From an uncultured Aliivibrio sp. (GTDB lineage Bacteria; Pseudomonadota; Gammaproteobacteria; Enterobacterales; Vibrionaceae), in NCBI RefSeq assembly GCF_946479765.1, contig NZ_CAMLHO010000032.1, forward strand, positions 1 through 46,355: 46,355 nt of DNA. The letters run 5' to 3'. Position numbers and translations under genes: made by a program. Below, one piece after another: positions 19,892 through 30,372 of the stretch (position 1 is its first letter; each line of letters begins with the position of its first letter). The notes under the pieces are model-generated. The model worked only from the letters and a program-made list of their open reading frames with translations. It ran no database searches and was not told where the DNA came from.

Positions 19892-20084
19892 TGTTGTACC
19901 TCATTGGTTCCAAAAGGTGACGCTCTATTTTTTAGAGCTTATTATTTCAATAAGTGCATATTAGTATTCAATTGTGGCTTTAGAAAGGCGGATTACTGTA
20001 TTTTTATTGCCTATTTCTACAATTGTCGGTATTTTTAAAAAAAGAAAATGATAGATGTGATCTTGATGCGATAAAGGAGCAGCG

Positions 20085-20969
20085 ATGAAATCTCTTGGTG
20101 AATTAATGCAAAGCTATGCCGATCGATACGGTTTTAATGATCTTGAAGGTATTAGAGAAACAGCGATCCCTGGCGTGTGGTTTTATCGCAGTAGCAAAGG
20201 AAATCAGCGTCAGCCATTTGTTTACCAATCAGGTATTATTGTCATGGGTAAAGGGCATAAACACATTCATATTGGTAATCAGCCAGTACATTATGGGCCT
20301 GACGATTATCTAGTTGTCGGCGTACCAATGCCACTAGAATGTGAAGCCTTTCCTGAAGATAATAGTCCATTACTCGGTTTAACGATTAATGTTGATTCAA
20401 CGTTACTTCATCGTTTAGTTAATGAGCTTGAGGCTGCTAATTTTCAAGCGCCCGCAAAATCAAATCAAGATGGCTTTGGTCTCACATCAGTCAAAATGGC
20501 TGATGACATGCTTGAGAGCTGTAAGCGTTTGATGTTGGTATTACATAGTGATCTCGATACGAAACTATTAGGTGAGTCTTTATTAAATGAGATTGTCTAT
20601 CGAGTACTTACTGGAACAGAAGGACACGTGTTATTTAACTTAGCGCATCATGATGGTCAATATGCGAGAGTAGCCAAGGCTATGAATAAAATGCATCAAT
20701 CTTATGCTGATGGTTTAACGGTGCAGAACTTGGCAGAAGAAGCGAATATGAGTGTCTCAGCATTTCATTCTGCTTTTCGAAAAGTGACTTTAGAATCGCC
20801 TTTGCAATATTTAAAGAAAGTACGTTTAAATAAAGCAAAAGAGTTAATTCAGTTAGAGGGACGACGAGTGAATGACGCCGCTCATTCTGTTGGTTACACC
20901 AGTACGTCTCAATTTAGCCGAGAATTTAAACGTCACTTTAATATGACGCCAAAGGGCAGTGTGGCATAA
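20085..20969 (+). CDS. yqhC: AraC-family regulator YqhC (aldehyde-responsive)
   Basis: A 294-residue AraC/XylS-type regulator. The N-terminal half (about 20-190) is a cupin-like AraC_N sensor domain with the GPDDYLVVGVPMPLECE motif. The C-terminal ~100 residues form the double helix-turn-helix: LTVQNLAEEANMSVSAFHSAFRKVT, then VNDAAHSVGYTSTSQFSREFKRHFN. The AGGAGC about 6 bases before the ATG is a good ribosome-binding site. It is divergent from yqhD with a 193-base gap. E. coli YqhC activates yqhD in response to reactive aldehydes, and the same role is inferred here from domain content and arrangement. The small reductase downstream may be cotranscribed. Confidence 0.85.
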   Translation: MKSLGELMQSYADRYGFNDLEGIRETAIPGVWFYRSSKGNQRQPFVYQSGIIVMGKGHKHIHIGNQPVHYGPDDYLVVGVPMPLECEAFPEDNSPLLGLTINVDSTLLHRLVNELEAANFQAPAKSNQDGFGLTSVKMADDMLESCKRLMLVLHSDLDTKLLGESLLNEIVYRVLTGTEGHVLFNLAHHDGQYARVAKAMNKMHQSYADGLTVQNLAEEANMSVSAFHSAFRKVTLESPLQYLKKVRLNKAKELIQLEGRRVNDAAHSVGYTSTSQFSREFKRHFNMTPKGSVA

Positions 20970-21010
20970 GCCTTTTATACAAAAAATAGTAATTTATCTT
21001 GGAGTCAACA

Positions 21011-21544
21011 ATGTCAAACAGTGTATTTATAGCAACGAGCTTAGATGGATATATCGCGGATAAAAATGGCGGGATTGATTGGTTACATGCAATCCCTAAT
21101 CCAGATCAAAATTCGATGGGCTATGTTGAACATTTTGATCGTATTGATGCCATGGTGATGGGGCGTAATACACTGGATATGGTGCTGAGCTTTGGCATTG
21201 ATTGGCCCTATTCAAAGCCTGTTTTTGTGTTAAGTAACACCATGACTTTAGTACCAGAAGGATACGAAGATAAAGTATTCTTAGTCAAAGGCCGATTAAA
21301 AAAGGTGTTAGAACAAATTCATGCGAAAGGGTTTATGAATTTATACATTGATGGTGGAGTAACGATTCAGAATTTCTTAAAAGAAGATTTGATTGATGAG
21401 ATGATTATTACCACTATTCCTGTACTTTTAGGAGGAGGATCGCCGTTGTTTGGTAATATTGAGTCACCATTAGATTTTAAGTGTGTGAAGACTGAAACCT
21501 TCCTAGACGCGATTGTTCAGAATCATTTCGTGCGTCAGCGTTAA
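21011..21544 (+). CDS. RibD C-terminal / dihydrofolate reductase-like oxidoreductase
   Basis: A 177-residue single-domain reductase of the RibD-C fold, related to dihydrofolate reductase (YwjB/YyaP-like group). The landmarks are SVFIATSLDGYIADKNGGIDWL, AMVMGRNTLDMVL, NLYIDGGVTIQNFL with the NADPH-binding Gly pair, and IPVLLGGGSPLFG. The ATG at 21011 has GGAG 6 bases upstream; a TTG four codons earlier is discounted. It follows the yqhC-like gene by 41 bases and may share its transcript, so a link to aldehyde stress is possible but not shown. True folA and ribD are usually longer or differ in these motifs, so neither name is given. Confidence 0.82.
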   Translation: MSNSVFIATSLDGYIADKNGGIDWLHAIPNPDQNSMGYVEHFDRIDAMVMGRNTLDMVLSFGIDWPYSKPVFVLSNTMTLVPEGYEDKVFLVKGRLKKVLEQIHAKGFMNLYIDGGVTIQNFLKEDLIDEMIITTIPVLLGGGSPLFGNIESPLDFKCVKTETFLDAIVQNHFVRQR

Positions 21545-21570
21545 CGGTATTTACTGTTTTTTGACATAAA

Positions 21571-21600
21571 AAAGCCTGCAAATTCAGCAGGCTTTGTTAT
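21571..21600. terminator. Terminator between the RibD-C-like gene and alaA
   Basis: The perfect 9-bp stem AAAGCCTGC / GCAGGCTTT with a 7-base loop has an A-run on its left, so it is best formed for the minus-strand alaA transcript, with a weaker T-run on the plus strand. Confidence 0.8.
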
Positions 21601-21627
21601 TTATGCGATCTCTATTTTTAGAGGCTA

Positions 21628-22842
21628 TTATTGCTTATACGTATGCAAGAAGCGCTCTAAACGACCGATTGCCGTTTCCAAGTCATCAACACGAGGCAGT
21701 GTTACGATACGGAAGTGATCCGGTTTTGGCCAGTTGAAGCCAGTACCTTGAACTAACAATACCTTCTCTTTAATCAAGAAATCTAAGACAAACTTTTGGT
21801 CATCTTTAATTTTGTACATCTTAGGATCAAGTTTCGGGAATAAGTACATTGCGCCTTTTGGCTTCACACAACTCACCCCTGGAATTTGAGTGATTAGCTC
21901 GTACGCTTTGTCACGTTGCTCTAGTAAACGCCCACCCGGAAGTAGAAGTTCATTGATACTTTGGTAACCACCTAACGCGGTTTGAATGGCATGCTGCATT
22001 GGTACGTTGGCACACAAACGCATAGAAGCCAGCATGTCTAAGCCTGCAATGTAACCTTGAGCATGATCTTTAGGACCATTCAAGAACATCCAACCACCAC
22101 GGAAGCCACATACACGATACGCTTTAGATAACCCATTAAACGTAACGGTTAATAGGTCAGGGGCCAATGTTGCCAAAGTAGTGTGAATCGCACCGTCATA
22201 AAGTACTTTATCGTAAATTTCATCAGCAAAGATAATCAGATTATTTTGACGCGCAATCTCAACCACTTGCAATAAAAAGTCACGGCTGTATACCGCACCC
22301 GTTGGGTTATTCGGATTAATTAACACGATACCCTTGGTGTTTGGCGTGATTTTCTTTTTAATATCGTCAAGATCAGGATACCAATCAGAGCTTTCATCAC
22401 ACATGTAATGGACAGGCTTACCACCAGAAAGCGCAACAGATGCCGTCCATAGTGGGTAATCCGGTGCGGGAACCAGCATTTCATCGCCATTATTTAATAG
22501 CGCTTGCATTGCCATTACGATTAATTCTGATGCACCGTTACCGATATACACATCTTCAACGTCTAAATCCAACAAACCACGACGTTGATAGTGTTGAACT
22601 ACTGCTTTACGAGCAGAGTAAATACCTTTTGAATCACAGTAACCTTGCGATGTTGGTAGATTTTTAATCACATCAACAAGAATTTCATCAGGGGCATCAA
22701 AACCAAACGGGGCGGGGTTGCCAATGTTTAGTTTAAGAATTTTATGTCCTTCTTCTTCCATTCTTTTAGCATGTTTAAGAACTGGACCACGGATGTCGTA
22801 GCATACATTGCTAAGTTTTGATGACATTCCAATATTTTGCAT
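21628..22842 (-). CDS. alaA: Glutamate-pyruvate aminotransferase AlaA
   Basis: A 404-residue PLP-dependent class I aminotransferase that makes alanine from pyruvate and glutamate; it matches E. coli AlaA (YfbQ, 405) along nearly its whole length. Visible landmarks are NVCYDIRGPVLKHAKRMEEE, LNIGNPAPFGFDAPDEIL, INPNNPTGAVYS, FADEIYDKVLYD and the PLP-lysine motif NGLSKAYRVCGFRGG, with Lys in the usual place; RIVTLPRVDDLE lies near the end. The gene stands alone, with a 387-base gap upstream and a terminator downstream. Nothing in the sequence points to altered specificity. Confidence 0.95.
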   Translation of the reverse strand: MQNIGMSSKLSNVCYDIRGPVLKHAKRMEEEGHKILKLNIGNPAPFGFDAPDEILVDVIKNLPTSQGYCDSKGIYSARKAVVQHYQRRGLLDLDVEDVYIGNGASELIVMAMQALLNNGDEMLVPAPDYPLWTASVALSGGKPVHYMCDESSDWYPDLDDIKKKITPNTKGIVLINPNNPTGAVYSRDFLLQVVEIARQNNLIIFADEIYDKVLYDGAIHTTLATLAPDLLTVTFNGLSKAYRVCGFRGGWMFLNGPKDHAQGYIAGLDMLASMRLCANVPMQHAIQTALGGYQSINELLLPGGRLLEQRDKAYELITQIPGVSCVKPKGAMYLFPKLDPKMYKIKDDQKFVLDFLIKEKVLLVQGTGFNWPKPDHFRIVTLPRVDDLETAIGRLERFLHTYKQ

Positions 22843-23229
22843 GGTGAAACCCTGATAAAATGAAAAACGTTATACCCCAAATTACACTATTTTTAGAAGA
22901 CTGAGAAATAATTTTTAGAAAATAATCATGTAAAAAACAACCTTATAATATTTCCTACTAAGATAATGACGGGTTTGCCTTTTATTTATGACAAAGTAAG
23001 TAATTGTTAGTGATAAAGACACGATAAAGAAAAATTCACTTTGTTTTAGATTTTCACAAAAACGAAAAATTTGATAAGAGTTTTATTTTTTATACATACA
23101 ATTGATGTGAATTATTTTTTATTCTGTCACCTTTTGTTAGAATCACTAGTTCATACAAGGAAATAGCAAGCAATTCCGCTTGTGCAATACGGTTGCCATG
23201 ATGGCTGAAAACGATCAAGAGAGGTTAAT
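22843..23229. promoter_or_regulatory. Intergenic control region between alaA and menF
   Basis: This 387-base stretch between divergent genes is very AT-rich in its middle, around 22890-23130. It must hold the alaA promoter (minus strand) and the menF promoter (plus strand). A GAGAGG at 23219-23224 is the menF ribosome-binding site. A short ATG-initiated frame at about 23200 runs across the menF start in another frame. No convincing single promoter or operator could be fixed by eye, and no further gene is seen. Confidence 0.5.
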
Positions 23230-24552
23230 TTGTCCACTTTTCAAAATGCCATTGAATCGATTCGTCATCAAATAGCGCAGACAACGTCATCTAATTCGAT
23301 TTGTCTTGAGTTAGATTGGTCTGTTGGTGATCTGCTGATTGATTGGCTTGAAGCTCAACCTGTGTATCCTAAATTCTATTGGCAGTCTCGTGATGGTCAA
23401 GAAGAAGTCGCGGTATTAGGTCAAGTAAAAACATTTACTGACCCAAGTGCCGCACAAAAAATATTAGCTCCACAACAGCGCATTTGGGGCGGACGTTCGT
23501 TTGATGGACGTACTGAGCGTAATCGTCGTTGTATGTCATCATTCTTCTTTTTACCGCAAGTTGAAATTACTCGTTTAGTGTCATCGTGGCAGATCTTGGT
23601 GAATCTTTCAGAAGACAATTCTCGTTTATTATCAACATTGAATAAATTGGTTGAAAATTTTGCTTCATTGCCAGAATTACATTGCCGAGTAACGCAACGC
23701 ATTAATACGCCAGAAAAAGCGGATTGGACCAATATGGTCAATAAAGCACTGACGGCTATTTCAAATAAACAGTTTGAGAAAGTGGTGTTAGCGCGCAAAA
23801 CGACATTAACATTGGATCAAAATTTATCTTCTGCACAGTTTCTTAAAGCAAGTCGTAAAGCAAACAGCCATAGTTTCCACTTTATGATGGCATTGGACAA
23901 TGATCATTGTTTCATTGGCTCGACCCCTGAACGTCTGTACGTACGTAATGGCTATGCATTAAAAACAGAAGCATTAGCTGGAACGATAGGTCGTGGGCAT
24001 GACGAAGAAGAAGATAATCAATTAGCATCATGGTTAATTTCAGATAAGAAAAATCAATATGAAAACCGCCTCGTGGTGGACGACATTGTTAATCGATTAT
24101 CTAAGTTCAGCTTGTCTATGAATGTGGCTGAAACGTCGGTGCTAGTGAAGCTGCGTAAAGTACAACATTTAAAACGCCCAATCTCTGCTGAGATCAACCG
24201 TGATTGCAGTGATTCGCAATTGCTTGATAATTTGCAACCCACAGCCGCTATCGCAGGATTACCTCGAATGTCAGCCTTGGATTTTATTATTGATAATGAA
24301 CCCTTTGCCCGCGGTTGGTACAGCGGTGCCATCGGTTTTTTAAGTCAACAACGCAGTGAGTTTTGTGTTGCGATTAGAAGCGCATTAGTGATGGGAAATA
24401 AATTACATTTGTTTGCTGGTGCAGGGATTGTTCCCGGATCTGAGCCAAGCTGTGAATGGGAAGAGCTAGACAGAAAAACATCCACGTTATGTACCTTATT
24501 AGAATCTGACATTACTGTAAATTCAGATATCACGGAGTCGCAAGTCGCATGA
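23230..24552 (+). CDS. menF: Isochorismate synthase MenF
   Basis: MenF converts chorismate to isochorismate, the entry into menaquinone synthesis. The 440-residue protein has the chorismate-binding fold in its C-terminal two-thirds: QFEKVVLARKTTL, the LKTEALAGTIGRG motif, and FCVAIRSALV followed by GAGIVPGSEPSCEWEELDRK, which carries the acidic metal ligands. The start is TTG at 23230, with GAGAGG about 6 bases upstream; no ATG is in frame near it. Its stop overlaps the menD start by four bases (ATGA), so the two are translationally coupled. Adjacency to menD and the other men genes favours MenF over EntC. Confidence 0.93.
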   Translation: MSTFQNAIESIRHQIAQTTSSNSICLELDWSVGDLLIDWLEAQPVYPKFYWQSRDGQEEVAVLGQVKTFTDPSAAQKILAPQQRIWGGRSFDGRTERNRRCMSSFFFLPQVEITRLVSSWQILVNLSEDNSRLLSTLNKLVENFASLPELHCRVTQRINTPEKADWTNMVNKALTAISNKQFEKVVLARKTTLTLDQNLSSAQFLKASRKANSHSFHFMMALDNDHCFIGSTPERLYVRNGYALKTEALAGTIGRGHDEEEDNQLASWLISDKKNQYENRLVVDDIVNRLSKFSLSMNVAETSVLVKLRKVQHLKRPISAEINRDCSDSQLLDNLQPTAAIAGLPRMSALDFIIDNEPFARGWYSGAIGFLSQQRSEFCVAIRSALVMGNKLHLFAGAGIVPGSEPSCEWEELDRKTSTLCTLLESDITVNSDITESQVA

Positions 24553-26282
24553 TGCAACCAGAGCAGCAAATAATGCTAAACCAAGTTTGGGCTGAGTTGA
24601 TTATTGAAGAGTTAGTTCGAAATGGAGTGAAGCATATTTGTATCGCTCCGGGATCTCGCTCAACCCCATTAACACTTGCTGCCTCAGAGCACGCTCATTT
24701 ATCTATTCATACTCATTTTGATGAACGAGGATTGGGTTTCTTAGCATTGGGTATTGCTAAAGCCTCAAATGAAGCGGTGGCTGTGATTGTTACCTCTGGT
24801 ACGGCTGTCGCGAATTTATTGCCTTCAGTCGCTGAGTCTGGTTTAACGAAAGAAAAATTAGTGCTGCTTACTGCCGATAGACCTGTTGAGTTAATCAATT
24901 GTGGTGCGAACCAAGCGATTAATCAGCAAAATATATTTTCCTCTCATGTTTGCCATTCTTTGCAATTACCTTCACCCTGCCTTAATGTTCCTGCGCAATG
25001 GCTATTAAGTCGACTTGATCAAGCGTGTTTTACACAGCAGCAACAGGGTGGGGCTATTCATATTAATTGTCCTTTCCCTGAACCGTTTTATGGCAAAAAA
25101 GATGAAGCACTTCTGCTCGATTATCTTGCCCCTATTCAAGCTTGGAAAGCGGCATTCTCTTCCTATATTGAACAACCAACCTATTCTTTAACTGTGACCG
25201 TATCACCTCAATGGTTGAAAGTGGCACAAAAGAAAGGGGTCGTCATTATTGGTAAAGTGACCTTAGAAGAAGCACAAGCGGCAGCAGCATTAGCCAAAGA
25301 GTTAGGATGGCCAGTATTGGCAGATCCGCAATCTGGTTATTACTCACCGTGGGCGCATTACGACTTATGGCTACAAAACTCGGCGTGTGCTGAGATCCTT
25401 TCTGATGTTGAGTGTGTCTTACAATTTGGGGCTCGTTTAGTCTCTAAACGTTTGGCTGCATGGCTAGAGAAATACCAACAAGATTATTACTTGGTTGACC
25501 CACATGCTGAGTTACTCGATGAAACGTACCATTCTCATGTACGTTATCGTGCAGAGATAGCGACATGGTGCCAGGTACATACTCAAAGTTTAGAGGAACG
25601 TGATTGTTTCTTCGATCATACGCCATCATTAGCGTGGAGTGAGTCACTTAAAGTAGCTTCGCAAAATGCATTAACGTTAGCGCGTTCAATGGCTTGTCAC
25701 AGTGAAACATTATCAGAATTAAGCTTTGCGCTTACCATAGGCCAAAAAACAGGATACTGTGATTGGTTTATTGGCAACAGTTTAATTGTACGACTGCTAG
25801 ATATGGTTGGAGAGTTAAACCAACAGCACACCTATACTAATCGTGGAGCGTCAGGCATTGATGGACTTGTTGCTACCGCAATGGGCATTCAGTTAGCAAA
25901 TCAACAGCCTTTGTTAGCATTGGTTGGTGATACCTCGTTGCTTTACGATCTAAATTCATTGGCACTGCTAAAGCAAGCAACCGCACCTGTTGTACTTATT
26001 GTTATGAACAATGATGGAGGTGGTATTTTTGATTTATTGCCTGTCGATGAGAAGAAAAAAGATGACTTCTATCGTATGCCGCATCAATTAGAGTTTAGTC
26101 ATGCCGCAGCGATGTTTGGGTTGAATTACCATAAGCCAGAAACCTTGACTTGCGCGATGTCTATGATAAACGATGGTCTTAAAGAAGGGCTTCATTTAGT
26201 TGAAATCAATACCCCATCAGGTCAAGCAGGCGAAGAGCTAACTCGTTTATTTCAAACGATTCAACATGCCACTTTATTCTAA
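24549..26282 (+). CDS. menD: SEPHCHC synthase MenD
   Basis: MenD is a thiamine diphosphate enzyme that joins 2-oxoglutarate (after decarboxylation) to isochorismate, giving SEPHCHC. The 577 residues show the N-terminal pyrimidine-binding domain with the conserved HICIAPGSRSTPLTLAA and HFDERGLGFLALG. The C-terminal PP domain carries the ThDP/Mg motif LVGDTSLLYDLNSL through MNNDGGGIFDLLP. The length matches the family (E. coli 556). It begins inside the menF stop codon, and the next gene, menH, starts 17 bases before the menD stop, so the operon is tightly packed. Confidence 0.95.
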   Translation: MMQPEQQIMLNQVWAELIIEELVRNGVKHICIAPGSRSTPLTLAASEHAHLSIHTHFDERGLGFLALGIAKASNEAVAVIVTSGTAVANLLPSVAESGLTKEKLVLLTADRPVELINCGANQAINQQNIFSSHVCHSLQLPSPCLNVPAQWLLSRLDQACFTQQQQGGAIHINCPFPEPFYGKKDEALLLDYLAPIQAWKAAFSSYIEQPTYSLTVTVSPQWLKVAQKKGVVIIGKVTLEEAQAAAALAKELGWPVLADPQSGYYSPWAHYDLWLQNSACAEILSDVECVLQFGARLVSKRLAAWLEKYQQDYYLVDPHAELLDETYHSHVRYRAEIATWCQVHTQSLEERDCFFDHTPSLAWSESLKVASQNALTLARSMACHSETLSELSFALTIGQKTGYCDWFIGNSLIVRLLDMVGELNQQHTYTNRGASGIDGLVATAMGIQLANQQPLLALVGDTSLLYDLNSLALLKQATAPVVLIVMNNDGGGIFDLLPVDEKKKDDFYRMPHQLEFSHAAAMFGLNYHKPETLTCAMSMINDGLKEGLHLVEINTPSGQAGEELTRLFQTIQHATLF

Positions 26283-27060
26283 ATTAAGTGTACCTAAAGA
26301 AAATACGGCGCAACCTTGTGTCGTGTTTTTGCATGGATTACTAGGGTCAACTCAAGACTGGGATCAAATTGTGCCTGTTATTGCGCAATCATACCCTGTG
26401 TTATTAATTGATTTACCTGGGCATGGAAGAAGTCAATCGACAGTACTGGATGAATCGTTAGGGTTTGAACAAATGTGTCAACTTATTGTTGAATCATTAA
26501 AGAAAACACCCTATCAATCGTTTGTTTTTGTGGGTTACTCTTTAGGTGGGCGAGTGGCAATGTATTTGAGTTCGTATTTTGCATTACCACCATCAATATC
26601 TATTTGTGGTTTATGTATTGAAGGTGGTAACTTTGGCTTGCGTTCAGAACAAGATAAGCAAACTCGACTTAACAATGATGTTCAGTGGGCAGAACGATTT
26701 GAGCAACAACCCATTGCTGATGTTTTAGACATTTGGTATCAACAAAACGTATTTTCTTCACTAAACCCTGAGCAAAGACAAGTATTAGTGACTAAAAGAA
26801 GTGATAATCTTGGTTACTCAATTGGAATGATGTTGAGATCTATGTCACTGGCTAAGCAACCGTATTTGCTTGAAGCTTTACATCGTAGCACCATTCCTAT
26901 GCTTTATATTTGCGGCGAAGCAGATAACAAATTTCAACACTTGGCTGAGCAAAGTCAATTAACGTATCAAATCATTGCTCAGGCGGGTCATAACGCTCAT
27001 GTGGAACAGCCCGAACGCTTTACACATGTACTTAATACATTCTTACAACAATGGAAATAA
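26266..27060 (+). CDS. menH: SHCHC synthase MenH (alpha/beta hydrolase)
   Basis: MenH removes pyruvate from SEPHCHC to give SHCHC. The 264-residue protein is an alpha/beta hydrolase with [12 protein letters not shown] near the start, the nucleophile elbow [10 protein letters not shown] carrying the catalytic Ser, and the catalytic His in [13 protein letters not shown]. The Asp before it (CGEADNKFQ) completes the triad. The ATG at 26266 lies within the end of menD and the ORF ends just before menB, consistent with an operon order menF-D-H-B. It is slightly longer than E. coli MenH (252). Confidence 0.92.
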   Translation: MPLYSKLSVPKENTAQPCVVFLHGLLGSTQDWDQIVPVIAQSYPVLLIDLPGHGRSQSTVLDESLGFEQMCQLIVESLKKTPYQSFVFVGYSLGGRVAMYLSSYFALPPSISICGLCIEGGNFGLRSEQDKQTRLNNDVQWAERFEQQPIADVLDIWYQQNVFSSLNPEQRQVLVTKRSDNLGYSIGMMLRSMSLAKQPYLLEALHRSTIPMLYICGEADNKFQHLAEQSQLTYQIIAQAGHNAHVEQPERFTHVLNTFLQQWK

Positions 27061-27065
27061 AACCC

Positions 27066-27932
27066 ATGGCAAGAACTGTTGGCATTTCAGAACAAGAACT
27101 TTACGCTCCAGTAAATTGGACAGATTGCACCGCTCAATACGAAGATATTCAATATCATAAATCTGCTGATGGCATTGCGAAAATCACTATCGCACGCCCA
27201 CAAGTACGTAACGCTTTCCGTCCAGGTACGGTTAAAGAGATGATGGACGCGTTAGCAGATGCTCGATATGACGAGAAAATTGGCGTTATTATCCTAACGG
27301 GTTTAGGCGAAGACGCATTCTGTTCAGGTGGTGATCAGAAGATCCGTGGCGATTACGGCGGCTACCGTGACGACAGCGGCACACATCACTTAAACGTATT
27401 GGATTTCCAACGTCAAATTCGTACGTGTCCAAAACCAGTGATCGCTGCTGTTGCAGGTTATGCTGTTGGTGGTGGTCATGTTCTTCATATGATGTGTGAT
27501 TTAACTATCGCTGCAGAGAATGCTCAATTTGGTCAAACAGGTCCCAAAGTAGGTTCTTTTGATGGAGGTTGGGGCGCATCTTACATGGCTCGTATCGTAG
27601 GCCAGAAAAAAGCACGTGAGATTTGGTTCTTATGTCGTTTCTATGATGCTCAAGAAGCACTAGACATGGGCTTAGTAAACACCGTCGTTCCTGTTGCTGA
27701 TTTAGAGAAAGAAACAGTTCGTTGGTGTCGTGAAACGCTACAACATAGTCCGATGGCATTACGTTGTCTAAAAGCTGCGTTAAATGCAGATTGTGATGGT
27801 CAAGCAGGTCTTCAAGAGTTAGCGGGTAACGCAACCATGATGTTCTACATGACTGAAGAAGGTCAAGAAGGTCGCAACGCATTTAATGAAAAGCGTCGTC
27901 CTGATTTCGATAAATTCCCTCGTAATCCATAA
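27066..27932 (+). CDS. menB: 1,4-dihydroxy-2-naphthoyl-CoA synthase MenB
   Basis: MenB closes the second ring by intramolecular Claisen condensation of O-succinylbenzoyl-CoA. The 288-residue protein has the crotonase fold and nearly full-length agreement with E. coli MenB (285): [37 protein letters not shown], the oxyanion-hole segment [14 protein letters not shown] and the active-site [15 protein letters not shown]. The ATG at 27066 is preferred over the one at 27051 because GGAAA lies 9 bases upstream and it clears the menH stop. A hairpin followed by T lies after it, before menC. Confidence 0.96.
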   Translation: MARTVGISEQELYAPVNWTDCTAQYEDIQYHKSADGIAKITIARPQVRNAFRPGTVKEMMDALADARYDEKIGVIILTGLGEDAFCSGGDQKIRGDYGGYRDDSGTHHLNVLDFQRQIRTCPKPVIAAVAGYAVGGGHVLHMMCDLTIAAENAQFGQTGPKVGSFDGGWGASYMARIVGQKKAREIWFLCRFYDAQEALDMGLVNTVVPVADLEKETVRWCRETLQHSPMALRCLKAALNADCDGQAGLQELAGNATMMFYMTEEGQEGRNAFNEKRRPDFDKFPRNP

Positions 27933-27961
27933 GCGATACGATCACTTATCTTCATAAGTTT

Positions 27962-27989
27962 AAGAGGCTCGGTTGAGTCTCTTTTTTCT
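27962..27989 (+). terminator. Weak terminator or attenuator between menB and menC
   Basis: AAGAGGCTC pairs with GAGTCTCTT (one G-T wobble) around a GGTT tetraloop and is followed by a T-rich stretch. It is the only gap of any size inside the men operon, so it may set menC-menE expression lower than menF-menB. Confidence 0.6.
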
Positions 27990-28009
27990 TTTATTGGTTG
28001 GAGTGCCAG

Positions 28010-28984
28010 ATGAAAACAGCCAAAATATATCAGTACCAACTCCCTATGGACAGTGGAGTTATCCTTCGTGAACAACGTCTTCAACAACGAGATGGATTGG
28101 TTATTGAATTAAGTGATGGAACACGTTTTGGCAAAGGGGAAATCGCACCTTTGCCTGAGTTTAATCAAGAAACCCTAGAGCAAGCACGTGAAGACTTACT
28201 GTCAGTAACTCAAGCTTGGTTAAATGATGAAGAATTAGATCTAGATGCAAACTGCCCATCGGTTGCGTTTGGTTTCAGCATGGCGTTGTTAGAACTTGAA
28301 GGTGGTTTACCACAAGAGGGCAGCTACCAAGTTGCTCCTTTGTGTTCTGGTGATCCTGATGATTTGGTTGTTAAACTGAATGAAATGAATGGCCGAAAAA
28401 TAGCAAAAATTAAAGTCGGATTATATGAAGCTATCCGTGATGGTATGGTTGCTAATATGTTCCTAGAGTTGATCCCTGATCTTTCTTTGCGTTTGGATGC
28501 AAACCGTGGATGGACACCGAAAAAAGCAGAGCAATTTGCTAACTATGTAAACCCACAATTCCGCTCTCGTATTGAGTTCTTAGAAGAGCCTTGTCACACA
28601 CCAGAAGAAAGTCTTGAGTTTGCTAAAGCCACAGGCATTGCCATCGCTTGGGATGAAACCGTGCGTGATGAGGGTTTTGAAGTGACAGCACAAGAAGGCG
28701 TCGCTGCCATTGTTATCAAGCCAACAATGGTAGGCTCTGTCGCTAAATGTATCGAACTTATCGAACAAGCCCACCAATTGGGAATGCAAGCGGTGATCAG
28801 CTCAAGCATTGAATCAAGCCTAGCATTAACACAGCTTGCACGACTTGCCGCTTGGAAAACACCAGAAACAATCCCAGGGTTAGATACGATTGATTTGTTT
28901 AAAGCACAATTAGATACCGCATGGCCTAATTGTACATTGCCAATGACTACTTTATCAGAGCTTAATATCGTATGGGAAAATTGA
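28010..28984 (+). CDS. menC: o-succinylbenzoate synthase MenC
   Basis: MenC dehydrates SHCHC to o-succinylbenzoate. The 324-residue protein is an enolase-superfamily barrel: the first catalytic Lys is in [10 protein letters not shown], the three metal ligands are in [16 protein letters not shown] and IAWDETVRD, and the second Lys is in [11 protein letters not shown]. The ATG at 28010 has GGAG 6 bases upstream; the frame is open slightly further. The gene overlaps menE by 13 bases. The sequence matches the gammaproteobacterial subgroup (E. coli 320) rather than the Gram-positive type. Confidence 0.94.
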   Translation: MKTAKIYQYQLPMDSGVILREQRLQQRDGLVIELSDGTRFGKGEIAPLPEFNQETLEQAREDLLSVTQAWLNDEELDLDANCPSVAFGFSMALLELEGGLPQEGSYQVAPLCSGDPDDLVVKLNEMNGRKIAKIKVGLYEAIRDGMVANMFLELIPDLSLRLDANRGWTPKKAEQFANYVNPQFRSRIEFLEEPCHTPEESLEFAKATGIAIAWDETVRDEGFEVTAQEGVAAIVIKPTMVGSVAKCIELIEQAHQLGMQAVISSSIESSLALTQLARLAAWKTPETIPGLDTIDLFKAQLDTAWPNCTLPMTTLSELNIVWEN

Positions 28985-30372
28985 TCTCTCCACTCTTCAC
29001 AACATGGCCTTGGATTAAATGGGGTGAAGAGCGTGAACTGGAAATAGCGCTTCGTGATGGTACTAACGTATGGACATGGTCTGAAGTATTAACACAGATT
29101 AACCGCTACGCTAATGGTTTATTACAACAAGGCGTTAAGCGTGATGATGTGGTTGTCGGCATTGATAAAAACAGCATTGAGCTGATTTGGCTTCAACTTG
29201 CGTCGATTCGTATTGGTGCTCATTTTTCGGCTATCAACCCGAAAACGCCAGTGAATCAATTGCATCAACTTGTAACGAATATTTCAGCGAAACATATTTG
29301 GTTTGGTAAAGGGCAAGAAACTATTTCGGGAACATGGCATCATCTGCAATTAATTAATGCGGACTACGGTGTGATTGCAACGACATGGCAACCAACTCGT
29401 TTAGCAACATTGACCTTTACATCAGGTTCAACAGGTTTGCCAAAAGCGGTTGCTCATAGTGCAAGTAATCACTTGCATTCAGCGTCTGGGTTATTAAGTT
29501 GGATGCCGTTTGATACCTCTGATTCTTGGTTGTTATCACTGCCGTTGTTTCATATATCTGGCTTGGCTATTGTGTGGCGTTGGTTACTTTCTGGTGCGAC
29601 ATTAGTAATGCCAACTGAAGACGGATTACTTAATGATTTATATGGGGTAACTCATGCGTCATTAATCCCAACTCAATTGCAGCGTATTCTTGCTAGCGGT
29701 GATGCATCCCATCTTGCTCTAAAACGCGTTTTACTTGGTGGCTCTGTTATACCAACCGAACTAACAGACGAAGCGAAAGAAAATGGTATTGAATGCTGGT
29801 TAGGTTATGGCATGACAGAGATGTCTTCTACCGTGACCGCAAAATTGGCAGATGGTCTCTCTGGTGTTGGTCATGTACTTCCTTATCGTGAGTTGCGTAT
29901 CGAAAAAGGAGAGGTTCTGGTTCGAGGTGAAGCGTTAGCATTAGGCTATTATCGCTCATCGGGCATCATGAGCATGACCAATGAAGATGGTTGGTATCCG
30001 AGTAATGATCTTGGTTATGCCGAAGGGGCAGAGCTTCATATTGAAGGCCGCCTAGATAACATGTTCATCTCAGGTGGTGAAAATATCCACCCAGAGAAAA
30101 TAGAAAAAGCATTGTTAACTCATGCTGATATTGAATACGTTATTGTGGTCGATATTGCCGATAAAGAGTTCGGACAACGTCCAGTCGCCGTGATTAAGAA
30201 TACAAAAGCGATTGAATATTCAGTATTATCCGACTTTCTACAAGATAAGTTAACGTCATTTGAGCGACCTGTTCGTTATGAAAACATGCCAGAACACTTG
30301 CTAGGTACTGGTATTAAGATTTCGCGCCAAAAGGTTAAAGAGTGGGTTAACTCACAACCAATTTCCGCGTAA
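28972..30372 (+). CDS. menE: O-succinylbenzoate-CoA ligase MenE
   Basis: MenE activates o-succinylbenzoate with ATP and CoA. The 466-residue protein belongs to the AMP-forming acyl-CoA synthetase family: the phosphate-binding loop is [17 protein letters not shown], the A5 motif is GYGMTEMSS, and the A8 hinge is [16 protein letters not shown], with the C-terminal catalytic Lys in [11 protein letters not shown]. It is the last gene of the men operon. Its final 21 bases overlap the convergent LplT-PlsC gene on the opposite strand, with no terminator between them. Confidence 0.94.
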   Translation: MGKLISPLFTTWPWIKWGEERELEIALRDGTNVWTWSEVLTQINRYANGLLQQGVKRDDVVVGIDKNSIELIWLQLASIRIGAHFSAINPKTPVNQLHQLVTNISAKHIWFGKGQETISGTWHHLQLINADYGVIATTWQPTRLATLTFTSGSTGLPKAVAHSASNHLHSASGLLSWMPFDTSDSWLLSLPLFHISGLAIVWRWLLSGATLVMPTEDGLLNDLYGVTHASLIPTQLQRILASGDASHLALKRVLLGGSVIPTELTDEAKENGIECWLGYGMTEMSSTVTAKLADGLSGVGHVLPYRELRIEKGEVLVRGEALALGYYRSSGIMSMTNEDGWYPSNDLGYAEGAELHIEGRLDNMFISGGENIHPEKIEKALLTHADIEYVIVVDIADKEFGQRPVAVIKNTKAIEYSVLSDFLQDKLTSFERPVRYENMPEHLLGTGIKISRQKVKEWVNSQPISA

